A DNA stretch of 64,000 nucleotides, from assembly GCA_033220425.1 (NCBI GenBank), contig CM065651.1, forward strand, positions 310,001 to 374,000, written 5' to 3'. Below are positions 1 through 10,756 of the stretch, one piece after another. The notes under the pieces were generated by a model, which was given only the letters and a program-made list of their open reading frames with translations, searched no databases and had not been told where the DNA came from. The stretch comes from Lepraria neglecta (lineage: Eukaryota > Ascomycota > Lecanoromycetes > Lecanorales > Stereocaulaceae). How positions within the stretch are numbered: the first letter of the stretch is position 1; each line of letters starts with the position of its first letter. The translations under genes and the position numbers were made by a program.

Positions 1-238
1 AACGTATGCCCGGGCTTCTAGACTGTGGTCTACCTTTCGTCCATTGGCAGACAAACATGCAGCTCAGCTCTATAACACGTCAATTAGCGGCCTGAAGACT
101 GCATGCATCCAGACAAGATGAGGCAAAACAAGGCACCATTATGGAATAGCATCTCGCAGACAAAAAGAGTGGTATCTTAGCAAGCCTCTAGCTTTTGAGA
201 TGGTTCGGCTTTTCTAAGGCTATCCAGTTAGTGCTTAT

Positions 239-754
239 TTGGTGAGCAGGGCGCAAGGCGAATTACTCGAAGTGTTAAAAGATCCAGGCCTTCCTCTTAT
301 CTTCTTGCCTCATAGTCTCACAATCGCAGTGCTTGCTCAGCCCTCGTCCTCACAAAAATTCACCGTCCTCGCCGTCCTCCCTCCCACACCCGCCGTCACC
401 GTCACCCTCATCAACCCCTCCCCCAACGCCAACGCCTTCCTCACCAACACCCCCCTCCTCCAACTCACCATGGGGTTTGAATTCACCATGGGCAAAAACT
501 GCACCACGTGCGGCTACTCCGGCGCCTCCATCAAGCTTGGCGACAGCTCCTACTAATGCGAGTCCTGCGCCCGGGGAAGCCAGAGCGCGGTCTCGAAATG
601 GAGCGGAGGCAATCCTTTGTTCTCGGGTGCTATGTCCTCGGCTCGCAGTTCGGGCGGCCGTGTGGATCGAGTCGAGATGGAGAGGATGACTACTAGCGCG
701 CAGGGCGATTCCAAGGTATATGAGAAGTCGACGGCTTATTACAGGTATGATTAG
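239..754 (+). pseudogene. Broken gene with CxxC pairs, family unknown
   Basis: A frame open from 239 reaches a TAA at 554-556 and then stays open in the same frame to a TAG at 752-754. From about 350 onward almost every codon ends in C or G, which marks this as the real coding frame rather than the opposite strand. It encodes CTTC, then 15 codons later (one of them the stop) CESC, a CxxC-x15-CxxC pattern that could bind zinc. The TAA is explained by a single CAA-to-TAA change, the direction RIP produces. There is no convincing ATG at the left limit, so the 5' exon is unresolved. I do not recognise the family. Confidence 0.4.
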
Positions 755-1620
755 GTGGGTGGAGGGCGGATTGGGGTTTGTGGGGCAGAGGGGGCGTGGG
801 AGGTGCTTCTTGTGGGGCATGGAGGGATAGTGGTGGAGGAGCCTGTTAATGTATTGCTATGTTCGAGGCTGGACACCGAGAAGTGGAATTTGATGTGCGA
901 TGAAACTCTCTCCTCGGATTAACTAATTATATCCACCAATCTATTGCTAATACCCGTGATCAATCTATGAGAGTTTCGACTTCGTTGGATTTACGCACGA
1001 GAAGCGCATTTCTCAGTATCAAGTGGATCTTATCATTGCTGATTGCTGATGGTAATGCATGCTGACTACAGCTCTTGGTGCAGATAATGTTTTCGGCCAA
1101 ACTCACGGCAAGGCTACGATTAATCAATTGAACCTCAACCACCGAAACGATAGCGTAATGTTCGAAATGATATGGGTTACGTACCAGCTCATTGGTAAAG
1201 ACGCCTGGAGGCCTTAAAATCTAATGGGAGTCTTTTCAAAGAATCAAGCAGTCGAATTGTCACGAGGCAAAGAGGTGAGGCAGATTGGCTTCGACGGGGT
1301 ACGGTGGTGGTGTGGTAAACTACTACGCAGTTGGTCTGATGATCTTTTAATTACCAGTCGCTCCTTGAAAGGCTGTTTGGTAGCAAGCGAGGGTTTTTGG
1401 AAATTCCATCTACTGGCTGATCTTGCATTTGACACGTCGATGTCTGTTTTGGTGGGTAGGGCATGCGAACAGCATGGCAGCCATTTTCAAAAGAGCATGT
1501 TAAATCAGGTCGGGGACCTCATTAGATATCATCTCGTAACGCGAGCTCTCTACCACACCTCCTCCTCCCAGCCCAACTCTACACACACCGCTCAATCCAT
1601 TCCCGCTCTCCTTTTCTCAA
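755..1620. other. No supported gene
   Basis: Only short overlapping open frames on both strands, with no codon bias, domain motif or splice-supported model. I see nothing else in it. Confidence 0.5.
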
Positions 1621-1995
1621 AGAACAGGTAACTCCCAAAGCTGCGCTAGCTGCTACGAGAGCTTCAACTACAAAAGCTCAGAAGGGTGAGTGGACTGCAA
1701 AGAGAATGTCTGCAACGACTGCTACCGCAACGAGTACGACACAACTTGCATCTATGTTGTGCAGGCCGAGGAAGGCGGCCCATTCAGTTATAAGTGCGAC
1801 CACTGCGATAAAGAAAACCCGAACCCGAGTAGCAAAGTCTTAACCTCGGCCGCATCATCCAGGAAAAAACTAGATAAATATGTGCTGGAGAGAACGACTA
1901 CCAACGCCCAGGGCCTTAAATCGGTTGAGGAGAAGATGACGCCTTATTATCGGCAGAATGATAAGGATAGCAAGGATTGGAGAAGAATGAAATAG
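1621..1995 (+). pseudogene. Cysteine-rich (CxxC) gene fragment
   Basis: One frame reads CASC, meets a TGA, and continues with CNDC, a single Cys and CDHC before a lysine-rich tail ending at 1995. The spaced CxxC pairs suggest a zinc-binding fold like the remnant at 239-754, though I cannot show homology. The TGA lies inside GGGTGAGT, so it could belong to an intron of about 81 bases ending at the GTGCAG near 1762; splicing there would join CASC directly to CDHC. The gene may therefore be intact but spliced, or broken by one stop. Start and 5' exon are unknown. Confidence 0.3.
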
Positions 1996-2453
1996 GGGGA
2001 GATAGGGGATAGGTAAGGGATCAATAGGTAGGGTTTCGAGGAGGAGGTGCTGTTGCATGGAGAAGGATGCTTGTTATGAAGTGTCTAGCGACAATGCCAT
2101 TGGAAGCATGTGAAGGGTTGTCCTATTGAGTATTTTATTTTTGTATCTCCAGCTGGTCGAGACTTGGTTCCATATATAGTTGATGACCCCTAAGTAAGGA
2201 ACGATGAGGTAGCTCTTGAACAATGTGACTTCGGGAAGCGCTTTGAGAGCAAACATGGTACCAGAAGGCATGTCTCGGGAGTAGTGAGTAGGCGGATTGG
2301 GAGGTAATGATCCCGAAAAGTGTACTTGAGATGTTTTATTTCAAATAAATGTATGAAATAACGCTCCTTGTTTCTATCCTACTATGGCCATCGAGTCTAA
2401 ACAAAAAAGTAGAGGATAAAAAGGCTAGCTGTTGCACCAACCACGATTGTGCT
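1996..2453. other. No supported gene
   Basis: Short frames only. It is the flank downstream of the DUF6594-like fragment that lies on the minus strand. Confidence 0.45.
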
Positions 2454-3096
2454 CTAGCCACCACTCGTCCCCGCAAACACAACAAGCACAGCCGCATACG
2501 TCGCAGTCGCAGCCAAGGTCTCTACATTAGTCGCCCTGAACACCACACTCGTAGCACCAGAGAATAGCACCACAGCCACACTCACAGCAATCAGACTCTT
2601 AGTCAAGTTCTCGCCCAGCCGCATGATCAACATAGGCACTACGAGACTCAACCCACCTGTAATCGCAACAAGGAATCGAGCTAGTCCATCAACGAATGGG
2701 GACAACTCGTCAGGAGGTTGCCCCAACCTTGAAGGGTATTGGTCGATTATTTCGCTCCAGTTGCGTAAAGGTCAACCGCTTTAGAAGTATGCGCTTTAGC
2801 CATTCTCGCAGCGGATCAGCAGGAACACAGCTTGCAAGCTTGTCTGGCAAGTCTTTGCAGCAAAGCCCGAGGCTATATGGGTTCTTCTCCAGATGGCCAC
2901 TGGTCGGGAAGATCTTTGCTAATTCCCGGATATGGCCTTGATAGCCATAGTGCTTGCTCTGGGAACCTTCCATGTTGGGAAGTCGAAGCATGTATTCGTA
3001 GTCGCGGATTGTGGTTGCTAGAGGAATCCGGACTTTATAGACGCCGGTTGCCCGACCTTGGCTATCTCTAGCGCAGTTTTGGAACAGTCTCAACAA
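2454..3096 (-). pseudogene. DUF6594-like membrane protein, C-terminal fragment
   Basis: The minus frame ending at 2454 encodes FVDGLARFLVAITGG, LVVPMLIM, KSLIAVSVAVVLF and ETLAATATYAAVLVVF. From memory these match the conserved C-terminal membrane segments of the fungal DUF6594 family, which has two or three helices and unknown function. A second minus frame (2710-3096) overlaps its start by 17 bases and carries charged sequence that does not look like the usual DUF6594 N-terminus. The two frames do not join without a shift or an unseen intron. I read this as a truncated or rearranged copy. It could still be an exon of a gene whose 5' part I cannot place. Confidence 0.5.
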
Positions 3097-3513
3097 CCCA
3101 TGACAGGTATCCTACAGTTTCCAATTGGGAGTGAAGATTGCTTTCGTGGAGAATAGCGCTGAGCTGAGAGTTTCAGAAGCGTGCTTGAGATGTTTTGGAA
3201 CACCTTGCTCCGGAAATTGAAGACAGCACTTCATCTACATCAGCAGGCCATTGGCCTTTAACCGACAAGATGTACCTCATAACAAGTACCGGGCTGCTAA
3301 ATGTCTCTCTAGGTTTCATTTCCTCACGGTAGCGGTGCTAACTAGCTACAGAAGTGGAGTTTCGCGAAATGTCAAGCCATCTAGAGAATGAGCTGTTTCC
3401 ATTGTGCTTGCAATAATCTATGAAAACCCTCTTGAACAAAAGCCCGCGTATACCAACATCCGCCATCCCAACTTTTGATTCTACCTCCTAGCCAAAATCG
3501 CCACCACTCATTT

Positions 3514-4048
3514 CTAAACGGTGATGGAGATAGTTCCTGGTCCCCCAAAGTCCCCACCAGTAGGAATGCTCGCCCCATTCATCTCAGCGACCCCAATGGT
3601 TCCTCCGCAGGTCTGGATGATCTGATTGCAAAGTTGCTGTGCCGCAGCACCAGAGCCGGACCAGTTCACATTTGCCTGCTGCAAGATCACGGTGATCTCA
3701 GGGTTGGTGGGAGACTGGGCGAGAAGCGTGGTTGTCCCGGTGAGCGTGATCTCTGCAGAGGTATTAGAGTCAGTATACCTTTATACGGGTAGAGAAAAGA
3801 AGTGTAAGAAATGTTTAGGGAGCATGTTGTGAGTCATTGCTCCCACAACAGGGCCTAGGACTCAGACATTCGTCCGAATTGGGAAAGAAAGGCTCCAAAA
3901 TGTACGTACGGTTGGGGATAGCAGCGCAGGCACGAGATGCATCGGCAGTCTCGAAGGTGTTGCCGTCGATGTTACAAGTCGCTGCTGCATGGGCGGATGT
4001 GGCGGCTAAAGTTGCTGCGAGGAGAGCGGAGATATTGAAGCGCGCCAT
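3514..4048 (-). CDS. Small secreted cysteine-containing protein, two exons
   Basis: Exon 1 (4048-3910) starts with ATG and encodes MARFNISALLAATLAATSA, a classic signal peptide, then TCNIDGNTFETADASRACA. A GTACGT donor at 3909 and a CTGCAG acceptor ending at 3753 define a 157-bp intron. Exon 2 (3752-3514) continues in phase and ends GPGTISITV-stop. The product is 125 residues with four cysteines in the mature part, enough for two disulfides. I do not recognise a family. Size, secretion signal and cysteines resemble fungal small secreted proteins, some of which are effectors, but nothing here proves such a role. An upstream in-frame ATG would add a long non-signal extension and is unlikely. 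Confidence 0.75.
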
Positions 4049-5492
4049 TTTGACTGGATGAGGCTTTAGTGACTGAGTTAGGGAAGAAAGGGATGCTGAC
4101 TTTTGATGGGAGACGAGGTTGATGTCTTTGGAGTTGGTTCGAGGAAGTTGATTGATATTGAAGGCTTTGAAAATTCTGACTTCGTATGCTGATGGATGTA
4201 GAATTTGGTGTCTGGGAGGGCCTTCTTCTATTTTTCTTGCCAAGTCTTTCGACACGAGTTGACCACATGTTCCTCTCATGCTCGTCTCGCCACATCACCT
4301 AAGACGGCCAAGTTGCTCACGTTGGACGTTCAATATCTGACATGCATGGAAAGCGCGATGAGATCGAAGCGTCTGGTCGAGCAACGTAAGCAACTCCGTC
4401 GTTCGTCGTGCTCTTCGCAGGCAGCACTGGTGGATGGAGGTGCATTGGGTTGGGGGCCGGATGAAACGAGACATGTCTGCCCGGGGAGTTGAACGAGGAG
4501 GAAGCATCGGGCCTAGTGTCCCCGTAAGCACTTGACGCCTCTTGGTGCGCTTCATTGGCAATATTGGTTGTTGAAGATGCCTATGGATAGGCCAAGGCTT
4601 CTTCATACGGCACACGCCTATGGACCTGAACGAGGTGAAAGTCTGTGGCCCGGCTTCTCCGTAAGCACTTGATGGTCTCCATCGATAACATTTGTTGTTC
4701 ATCGGGTTGGGTAAACAGGCAGCATACAATGCTTCGTGTGGCTCTATTCGCCTCTCAGATAGATTGTCCCTGAAATTCTTCATCTCAGAGTTGTTCAGTC
4801 CGCTATGTATCATTGAGCGAGGTCCACAACAAGGCAAGCCATCTCGAGATTGTGCGATCTTTAATGGTCTAGCCCGCTGAAACCGGTGCACGACTTCCAC
4901 GTGCTCCAGGGGAGCATATCGATAGAACGTCTTGTTTTGATAGCTTCAACTTGCAGTGGGACCTGCCGTTGAGACCGATGTGACGCTGAGAAAGCGTTGC
5001 TAAAGCACTTGATGCAAGTCAGACAGCCACACCTTAGGGAGCCAAAATTGATTCAATGTCTTTCTTCTAAGGCTTCGGCATATGCTGGAACCTGTTTTTT
5101 GACTCCCTTGTGCTCAGGGGGTAAATGCAAGCTCCCATTGGTAGAGTTTGTGAGATGAAGTCAGCAAGCCACTGTAATTCCTCACAGGCTTACAGGTGCC
5201 ATACTTTTGGGCTTATTCTCTTTCCACGATCCAACTTTGATGGGAGCAATGTTATCGCGGCCACCACCAATTCTTCACCTAAAGTCCAGTGTGATCTGAT
5301 CGAGATACAAGGACCAGATCTCGGGCTACTCGGTTCGGGCAGGGAGTCGTTGAATCGGATGGCGTCCGGGGAAGATGGAATCCTGCGTCCCCTAGTGGCA
5401 TCATCGAAAGCAAATGAAGGTGCATGATCTCGCTTGCACAGAAGGCCTTGATCTCGGTTAGACCGTCTCGGCTAGAGGATGTGACGAAACGT
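4049..5492. other. No supported gene
   Basis: About 1.4 kb between the secreted protein gene and the hAT element. Open frames occur on both strands (the longest is minus 4295-4900) but lack codon bias, domains or splice support. The first few hundred bases are the likely promoter of the secreted-protein gene. Confidence 0.5.
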
Positions 5493-5500
5493 CTTTTTGC
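5493..5500. repeat. hAT target-site duplication, left copy
   Basis: CTTTTTGC directly before the element; it matches CTTTTTGG at 7790-7797 at seven of eight positions. Eight bases is the duplication length of hAT transposons. Confidence 0.55.
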
Positions 5501-7789
5501 CAAAAGTGGAAAAATGAAAAAATCGATTAATTCAATAATCGATTATATGGCGATTATAATCGATTAATTCAATGTGAAATAATCACGCTACTGAATGCAG
5601 AGCTCCTATTGGTCCAAATATCTCAGGGTCTTGGTGTTTTAGCGCTGCTGCACCACCCTATCGCTGCCCACTCGTTATTCAGTCTCTTGCTCCGTCTCCA
5701 TCCTCGCCTCCATTATAGCAAGCACCTCTTCTTCCCACTCAATAAGCTCGTTATCTGATAGCTTATCGAGCCCCTATTGCCGCTGCTTTGCTACCCTATC
5801 CAACGCTTTCTGATTCATATATATATAGATACTCTCATTACTCCGCTCCACCCCTGTACTTGCCCTGAACTTGTCAATGATGTAGTTCATAGCGGAGAAG
5901 GCGCGTTCGTATGGTACTGACTTGCAAGGCGTTGAAAAAAATCCGTACTACAAAGCCAGCAAGGATAGGAGAACTCGGCCTCAGGTATTGCCAGAAGGTC
6001 TTAGGCGACTCCACAAGACGTGGCTCCTATAGGATCGACGTAGACATCCTATTAAAAGCTCCTTCCTTCTGTTGAAACGCGAAATAATCCTGTAAGACAT
6101 CTACCCACGTCTTATCGTTCACCGCAAGGTGGCGCCTCATAAAATCGTGTACCTTAGTCTGAATCGCTGGGGTAAGTGCTGCTGGCGTATTTGCTGCATC
6201 AAGCGCATAAGCTACCCAATGAATATCGGTCGTCTGTTGGTGGTAAAGCTCTGCGAAGATACTAGTTGGAGACACTATTGGCTGGAGATGAGGGTGTCTT
6301 CCACTCTCATATAATTGCGTTAGAGAACTCTGCATATTCAGCCATCTCTTAGTGACGTGGCCCAGATGGGAGCCGTCGGATTCGGACGATTTCTGGGCCT
6401 CGTGTAATGGCCTGAGTATCTCTTCTAAGTCTTCGACGCAGTTCCAGAAGTCGCGTTGAACGAGGAGGTAAGTAAGCGACTGTTTTTTGAAATTGCGGAG
6501 GTTTGCTCGTGGATCGCTGGCATATAATCTAAGGGCGTCTCTAGACCGTTGTAGGCTATGCAATAGACTGTACTGAGTTCCCCATCGGGTAATCACAGAT
6601 AGAATAAGTGCTAATTGCTTGCCATCATATTAATAAGCTTGCTAGTGGCGAAGGATCCCTAGCTGGAGACGCGAGTATAAGAAGGCTGCAATAACAGCCT
6701 GTGTACTCTTGAGGATATTCGTATAGTAGGGAAGCTCAAGGATTTTCTTAATTAGTAGCAGAATTCCGTGTGAGTCGCATAGGATGAAGAATGTATGTGA
6801 AAACTGAGGATCTGCAGCCATAAGGTGATAGAGACGTCTTATAGTTGAGCAGGTATCGGTAGCAAGGCTATTAACTCTTGCTAAATCGCCGTTGCAAGCA
6901 TCGATAATTTCAGGTATAATTAACGTCTTTATGAATTCGGCTGATTGGCTGTTATCCTGAGTATGGAAATTTCTGAGAAATATAGCTCCATGGGCAGGCA
7001 GATTGACTGAAAGGTTAGGTCTTCGGCGACGCGCCTTATCGTCGGATTCGTCGCAGGTAAAGTTCATCTATTGGCAATCTGACAGTAGTATTTTAACCTT
7101 TGCTTGACATTCTGCATAGCAGGCTGGAAGTAGCTCGCTAGCAACCATATGGCGGTCAGGGATCTTATATACAGTATTTAGATTATGGGCGAAACCCCAC
7201 ATATGAGGCTTCTTGAATTTGTCAAATGTTCCGAATGGCAGGCCTCCAGCAAAGAGTGCTAAGGCTAGCTTTTTGTCTAGTCGTACTTGTTCTCCAGGGC
7301 CGATTCGATGCGTATAAGACTCAATTGGCCCCGCTGGCAAGCCACCGTTCTTCTCACGAGATCGGTGGATAGCGTACTTAGTACACTTTTTCAAATGGGC
7401 GTCCATTTTTCCCGCCTGCCCTGCAAACTGTCGTCTGCAATAGTTATACTTGACTTAGTCTTGCTTATATAAGCCCTGGCCGACTTTTTCATAGTGCGCC
7501 CATACTAATGACTTGTCTCGTGGCATTGCTGGAGAAGTAGGCAGGTAGGAAGGCAGGTAGAGAGGCAGGAAGGGAGGTAGGTAGATCGGCAGGTATGTAA
7601 ATATGGGAGATCTAAGCAGGTGTCAGTGGCAGTAATATAGGGCAGTGGAGTTCATACAGCGACGGCGGCGATGCGTACAGACGACAGCGACAATATGTAT
7701 AGGCGACAGCGAGCCTGCATAGGAAATATAGGTAAGGGGTAGTGATTAAATCGATTAAAATTTGAAAAAATCGATTTTTCCCACCCCTA
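5501..7789 (-). mobile_element. Decayed hAT-superfamily DNA transposon
   Basis: The right end, read inward on the minus strand, is TAGGGGTGGGAAAAATCG. The left end reads CAAAAGTGGAAAAATG, which is the same terminal inverted repeat with G-to-A changes. Both ends lead into AT-rich subterminal sequence rich in ATCGATT. Eight-base near-identical duplications flank the element. Inside lies a transposase gene on the minus strand (5675-7406). About 2.3 kb is a normal size for a fungal hAT. The in-frame stops and G-to-A changes in the left end indicate that it is dead, probably through RIP. Confidence 0.7.
5675..7406 (-). pseudogene. hAT transposase remnant
   Basis: Reading minus from 7406, one frame holds the N-terminal part, then MNFTCDESDDKARRR and DTCSTIRRLYHL with FFILCDSHGILLLIK and ILSVITRWGTQY, all hallmarks of fungal hAT transposases (catalytic RNase H-like core). 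The frame is interrupted by in-frame stops near 7068, 6640 and 6625 and at 6027, with a probable frameshift near 5930. The C-terminal part still encodes PYERAFSAMNYI, the start of the hAT dimerisation domain, and ends ETE-stop at 5675. Nearly all breaks are stop codons rather than indels, which fits RIP. No intact transposase can be made. Confidence 0.75.
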
Positions 7790-7797
7790 CTTTTTGG
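7790..7797. repeat. hAT target-site duplication, right copy
   Basis: CTTTTTGG directly after the element; pairs with 5493-5500 with one mismatch. Confidence 0.55.
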
Positions 7798-8449
7798 TGC
7801 CGCTGGTCTAATGCAAGTTTTGCCCTCCAATCACAAGCTTAGCTGTGTGTCTAGAACAATTCACTAATGAGGCAGTATCCTGATTCAGCACGCAAAACCT
7901 TGGTCATCAACTGGCCATCAAATCGACTTCGAACAAAACACCTGCACACCGCTTTACTCATCCCCGGATAAACCGTTTACGAGCATCAGGCACGTGGAGG
8001 AACAATTGCCTTTAGCCTGAATTGGCACGGCTCGGATGGTTAATTCTTCCTATGACAGCCTAAACAGATCGTCTGCAAACAGAGGTGGCAGAGGTGGAAG
8101 ACGCGCCTGTAAATCAGTCAGGAAAGCATTCGAGCGGATGGCAATTTGGGTTTGCGTGATAGCGTAGAGCATCGACGGGGTTACTCGCTTCCTGCGAGCA
8201 AGCAATCAGGGCAGTTTTCAATTGATGAGGCTGCAACTGCTTCGTTCCTGCCCTCACTGATTGAGCCACAATGGGAGACGTCACCCAGAATCTTCGCTAC
8301 CCAAGTGGCTTTCGCGATGGTTTCAAGGCCGTGAAAAGTGCATTCTGGAAGGGGTTGGAAGTCAAAGATTGTATTCACACTGCTTTCTTATGCCAGAAAT
8401 GGACGATGTTCTTGGGGCAGTAGCCCTTCTCTTGGCGGGAATCCAACTT
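7798..8449. other. No supported gene
   Basis: Short overlapping frames on both strands (8146-8491 region) without recognisable motifs. The 3' limit runs into a tandem repeat. Confidence 0.45.
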
Positions 8450-8697
8450 CAGCTGAGCAGTGTGTCAGCTGCTTCGTGCTCAAACACCTAGCTATTGCTA
8501 TTTCTTAGGTTCAGCTAAGCAGTATATCAGCCACATCGCGTTTAAAAGCCCCGAGTTATTACCATTGTTCAATTTCAACTGAGCAGTGTGTCAGCTATTT
8601 CACGCTCAAAAGCCCTGGGCTACTGCCATTTCTTAGTCCAGCTAAGCAGCGTATCAGCTACTTCGCGCTCAAAATACCTAGCTATTGCCAATTCATC
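8450..8697. repeat. Four-copy tandem repeat, 62-64 bp unit
   Basis: Units start at 8450, 8512, 8576 and 8639. Each begins CAGCTGAGCAG or a close variant (CAACTGAGCAG, CAGCTAAGCAG), then GTGTCAGCT, GCTCAAA and GCTATTGC. The copies differ mostly by transitions. Parts translate to related peptides (QLSSVSA.SRSK) in the third and fourth units, but the array is not one open frame. It is probably a minisatellite; an old coding repeat is possible. Confidence 0.7.
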
Positions 8698-8847
8698 ATG
8701 GTGAGATTCCACGCATTCGTGGAGGTCGCGAGTTTTTCGGCCTCAAAGGCAAGGCGCTGTTCAGCTCAAGCCCGAGGACATTGGTATGAACACCCCATAA
8801 GGGTGAGAAGCGGGCTCAGTTAATGCAGCAGGGAACCGAGGCCTCGC

Positions 8848-9346
8848 ATGGCCCTGCTAGAAAGCTCGGACGAAGGTGTGAATATTGCTACGGTCGCTGG
8901 TATGCAGGGTGGTAAGGTCCCTATAGTCATTTTGTCGCTACCCAGCGCCAATCCGAAGGACCCTGCAATCCTTGGATTCACAGGTAAAGCCAATCATGTA
9001 TACATTGAGTTAACTAAGAGTAAAATAGGGCCTCATTATTATTGGTAATTTCAGCCTCTACTGGAGCGCTATTACTATGATCAAGAAGCTGTCCCCTCAT
9101 TTCGCCAAAATGCTTGAAGATCTCCATACTCTAGGGGATGTACACCGATATATGTATAACAGTTCTAATCCTTTTCAGATAGAGCAGCGATTCACCATGG
9201 ACATCCGAGGGCCTACCAAGCGTGGTGCGAGTAGTGCTGGCCTCTCTGCTCCACAGCGAGACACCAAGCGGTCCCTCATAGTCTTGAGGAAAGGGATAAT
9301 GCTCTCGGCGAGTAGGAATATCACGATCACGCAGATGTCACTATGA
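8848..9346 (+). pseudogene. UPF1/Nam7-like SF1 helicase C-terminal remnant
   Basis: The first frame encodes VNIATVAGMQGGKVPIVILS, PSANPKDPAILGF and ELTKSKIG. These match motifs V and VI of UPF1-like superfamily 1 helicases (TVDxxQGxExxIVI..; NVALTRAK). A shift near 9030 moves coding into the frame that reads GLIIIGNFSLYWSAITMIKK and continues to 9346. The Arg of motif VI is replaced by Lys (ELTKSK), which would impair ATP hydrolysis. No helicase motifs I-III are present upstream, so only the C-terminal part survives. Similar helicases occur as host genes and as NFX1-type proteins; which one this came from is unclear. Confidence 0.55.
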
Positions 9347-10080
9347 AGGAGGGTAATGCTGCCGAAGATGTAAGATTTGAGGACTGCTACGGACGTATCT
9401 ATTGTACAAGGGATGACATATGATACTATCTATATGGATGCGGAGAGGAATATAGAGGCTAGCTACGATGACTCCGATCTCAATCTGTTCGATGAATGAA
9501 CTATGAAACACAACAGTCTCTTCCACACAAATAGAAAGTGAGATAAGGCTTTTTGGCCACCTCTTAACCCCACTGTTATATTACGTTAATGAGAAGGGTC
9601 CGGAAGTAACATGAAATTTAATTTCTGGATCAATAAGCACCGCTCCCCACAAAATTTCCCAAAACGGAAATCCATAAACAAAACCACTTTCTTCCTATTC
9701 TGCCAAAATGCCCAACGCCAAGCCACTAGCCCTTTCGCTTCAATTTTATATCATCCTATTTACCCAGGACGTTCAAAGGCCAAAGTTCGGAAACCTCAGA
9801 AAAGTTTAGTGCCTCGTCGTTGGGGTGTGATGATGAGCCTACGGGACTGAGAAATTGAGTATTCTAGGAGGGACTGGAGAAGTTTGTTGTGGCCTGAACG
9901 TGGATAATTGGGAATGGTTTGCTTGACATATGGTGGAAGTATGTTGTGTCTAGGTCACCCGGGGTGAACAAGAGACTTGATGGAGAACCCAGAGGCGATA
10001 AAAGAAGTATGGGAAGGGAAATGGTGAATACGATTCGCTTAAGTGATCATATGGTCATATAGCAATTACCAAGCCTTTTG
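9347..10080. other. No supported gene
   Basis: Possibly further decayed 3' sequence of the helicase remnant, but no frame is convincing. Confidence 0.4.
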
Positions 10081-10299
10081 AAGATCATCGCCGTGCGTCA
10101 TATTGACGAGGGAGATGAGGAGGACTTGAGGTCTCGCCATAGGAGACTGCGTGCTGCATACTTAAATGAGAAGCGCCATCTAGCAGCATAGTGGAGGGAA
10201 GGAGTGGCCATTGATCAGGCCTGGAGAACTTCTGATGATGAGGGAAGTAATGTGTTGTCAGTTCAATTGACTACTGGTATGTGCCTTGAATTGAATTGA
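10081..10299 (+). pseudogene. Short decayed coding fragment
   Basis: A frame reading KIIAVRHIDEGDEEDLRSRH, then RLRAAYLNEKRHLAA, one TAG, and WREGVAIDQAWRTSDDEG has the charged composition of real protein. It is unlike the surrounding AT-rich sequence. The TAG is explained by CAG to TAG. It may belong to the same lost gene as the helicase remnant. No family recognised. Confidence 0.3.
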
Positions 10300-10756
10300 A
10301 TCGTCCTTGAGTTGCAATGCTTGGAAATGATCGACTTTATGCTCGTTGCATTGAAATGGATAAAGGTAGTCCTGTGCCGCTCTATGCATACCATACTTCC
10401 ATACTGCAAGCGCCTCGGGTTGCATTAACTATCTACCTTAAGATAAGTCATATGCGTCTTGGAATACTACAAAAAATCCCCCAAACAAAGAGGGAGACCC
10501 TAGTGATGTGAATATTTGAATCAAGAAAAGGCCAAACCGTAAAGGGTGAATATGAAGATGAGTAGTATTCTGTCTATGCCTTGAACCCTAACGATAATAT
10601 GCACAAGAATGAGATGGGTATCTTCTGCTCCGCTTTCCAATGCATCTGTTTCTATCTTGCATGTGCGATCCAACACTCACTCGAAGCTCCTTTCCAAACA
10701 ACTCGACACCCTCAATGCTAAATGATACTTGAGCGCCAGCACTTCATATTCCATCA
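10300..10756. other. No supported gene
   Basis: AT-rich, short frames only. It is the 3' flank of the next minus-strand gene. Confidence 0.45.

Noticed and set aside
350-820. A 156-residue minus-strand frame
   Set aside because: It is the shadow of the GC-ending codons on the plus strand; the plus frame has the codon bias.
4295-4900. A 201-residue minus-strand frame
   Set aside because: No codon bias, no domain, no plausible promoter or splice context; low-complexity-free but random-looking composition.
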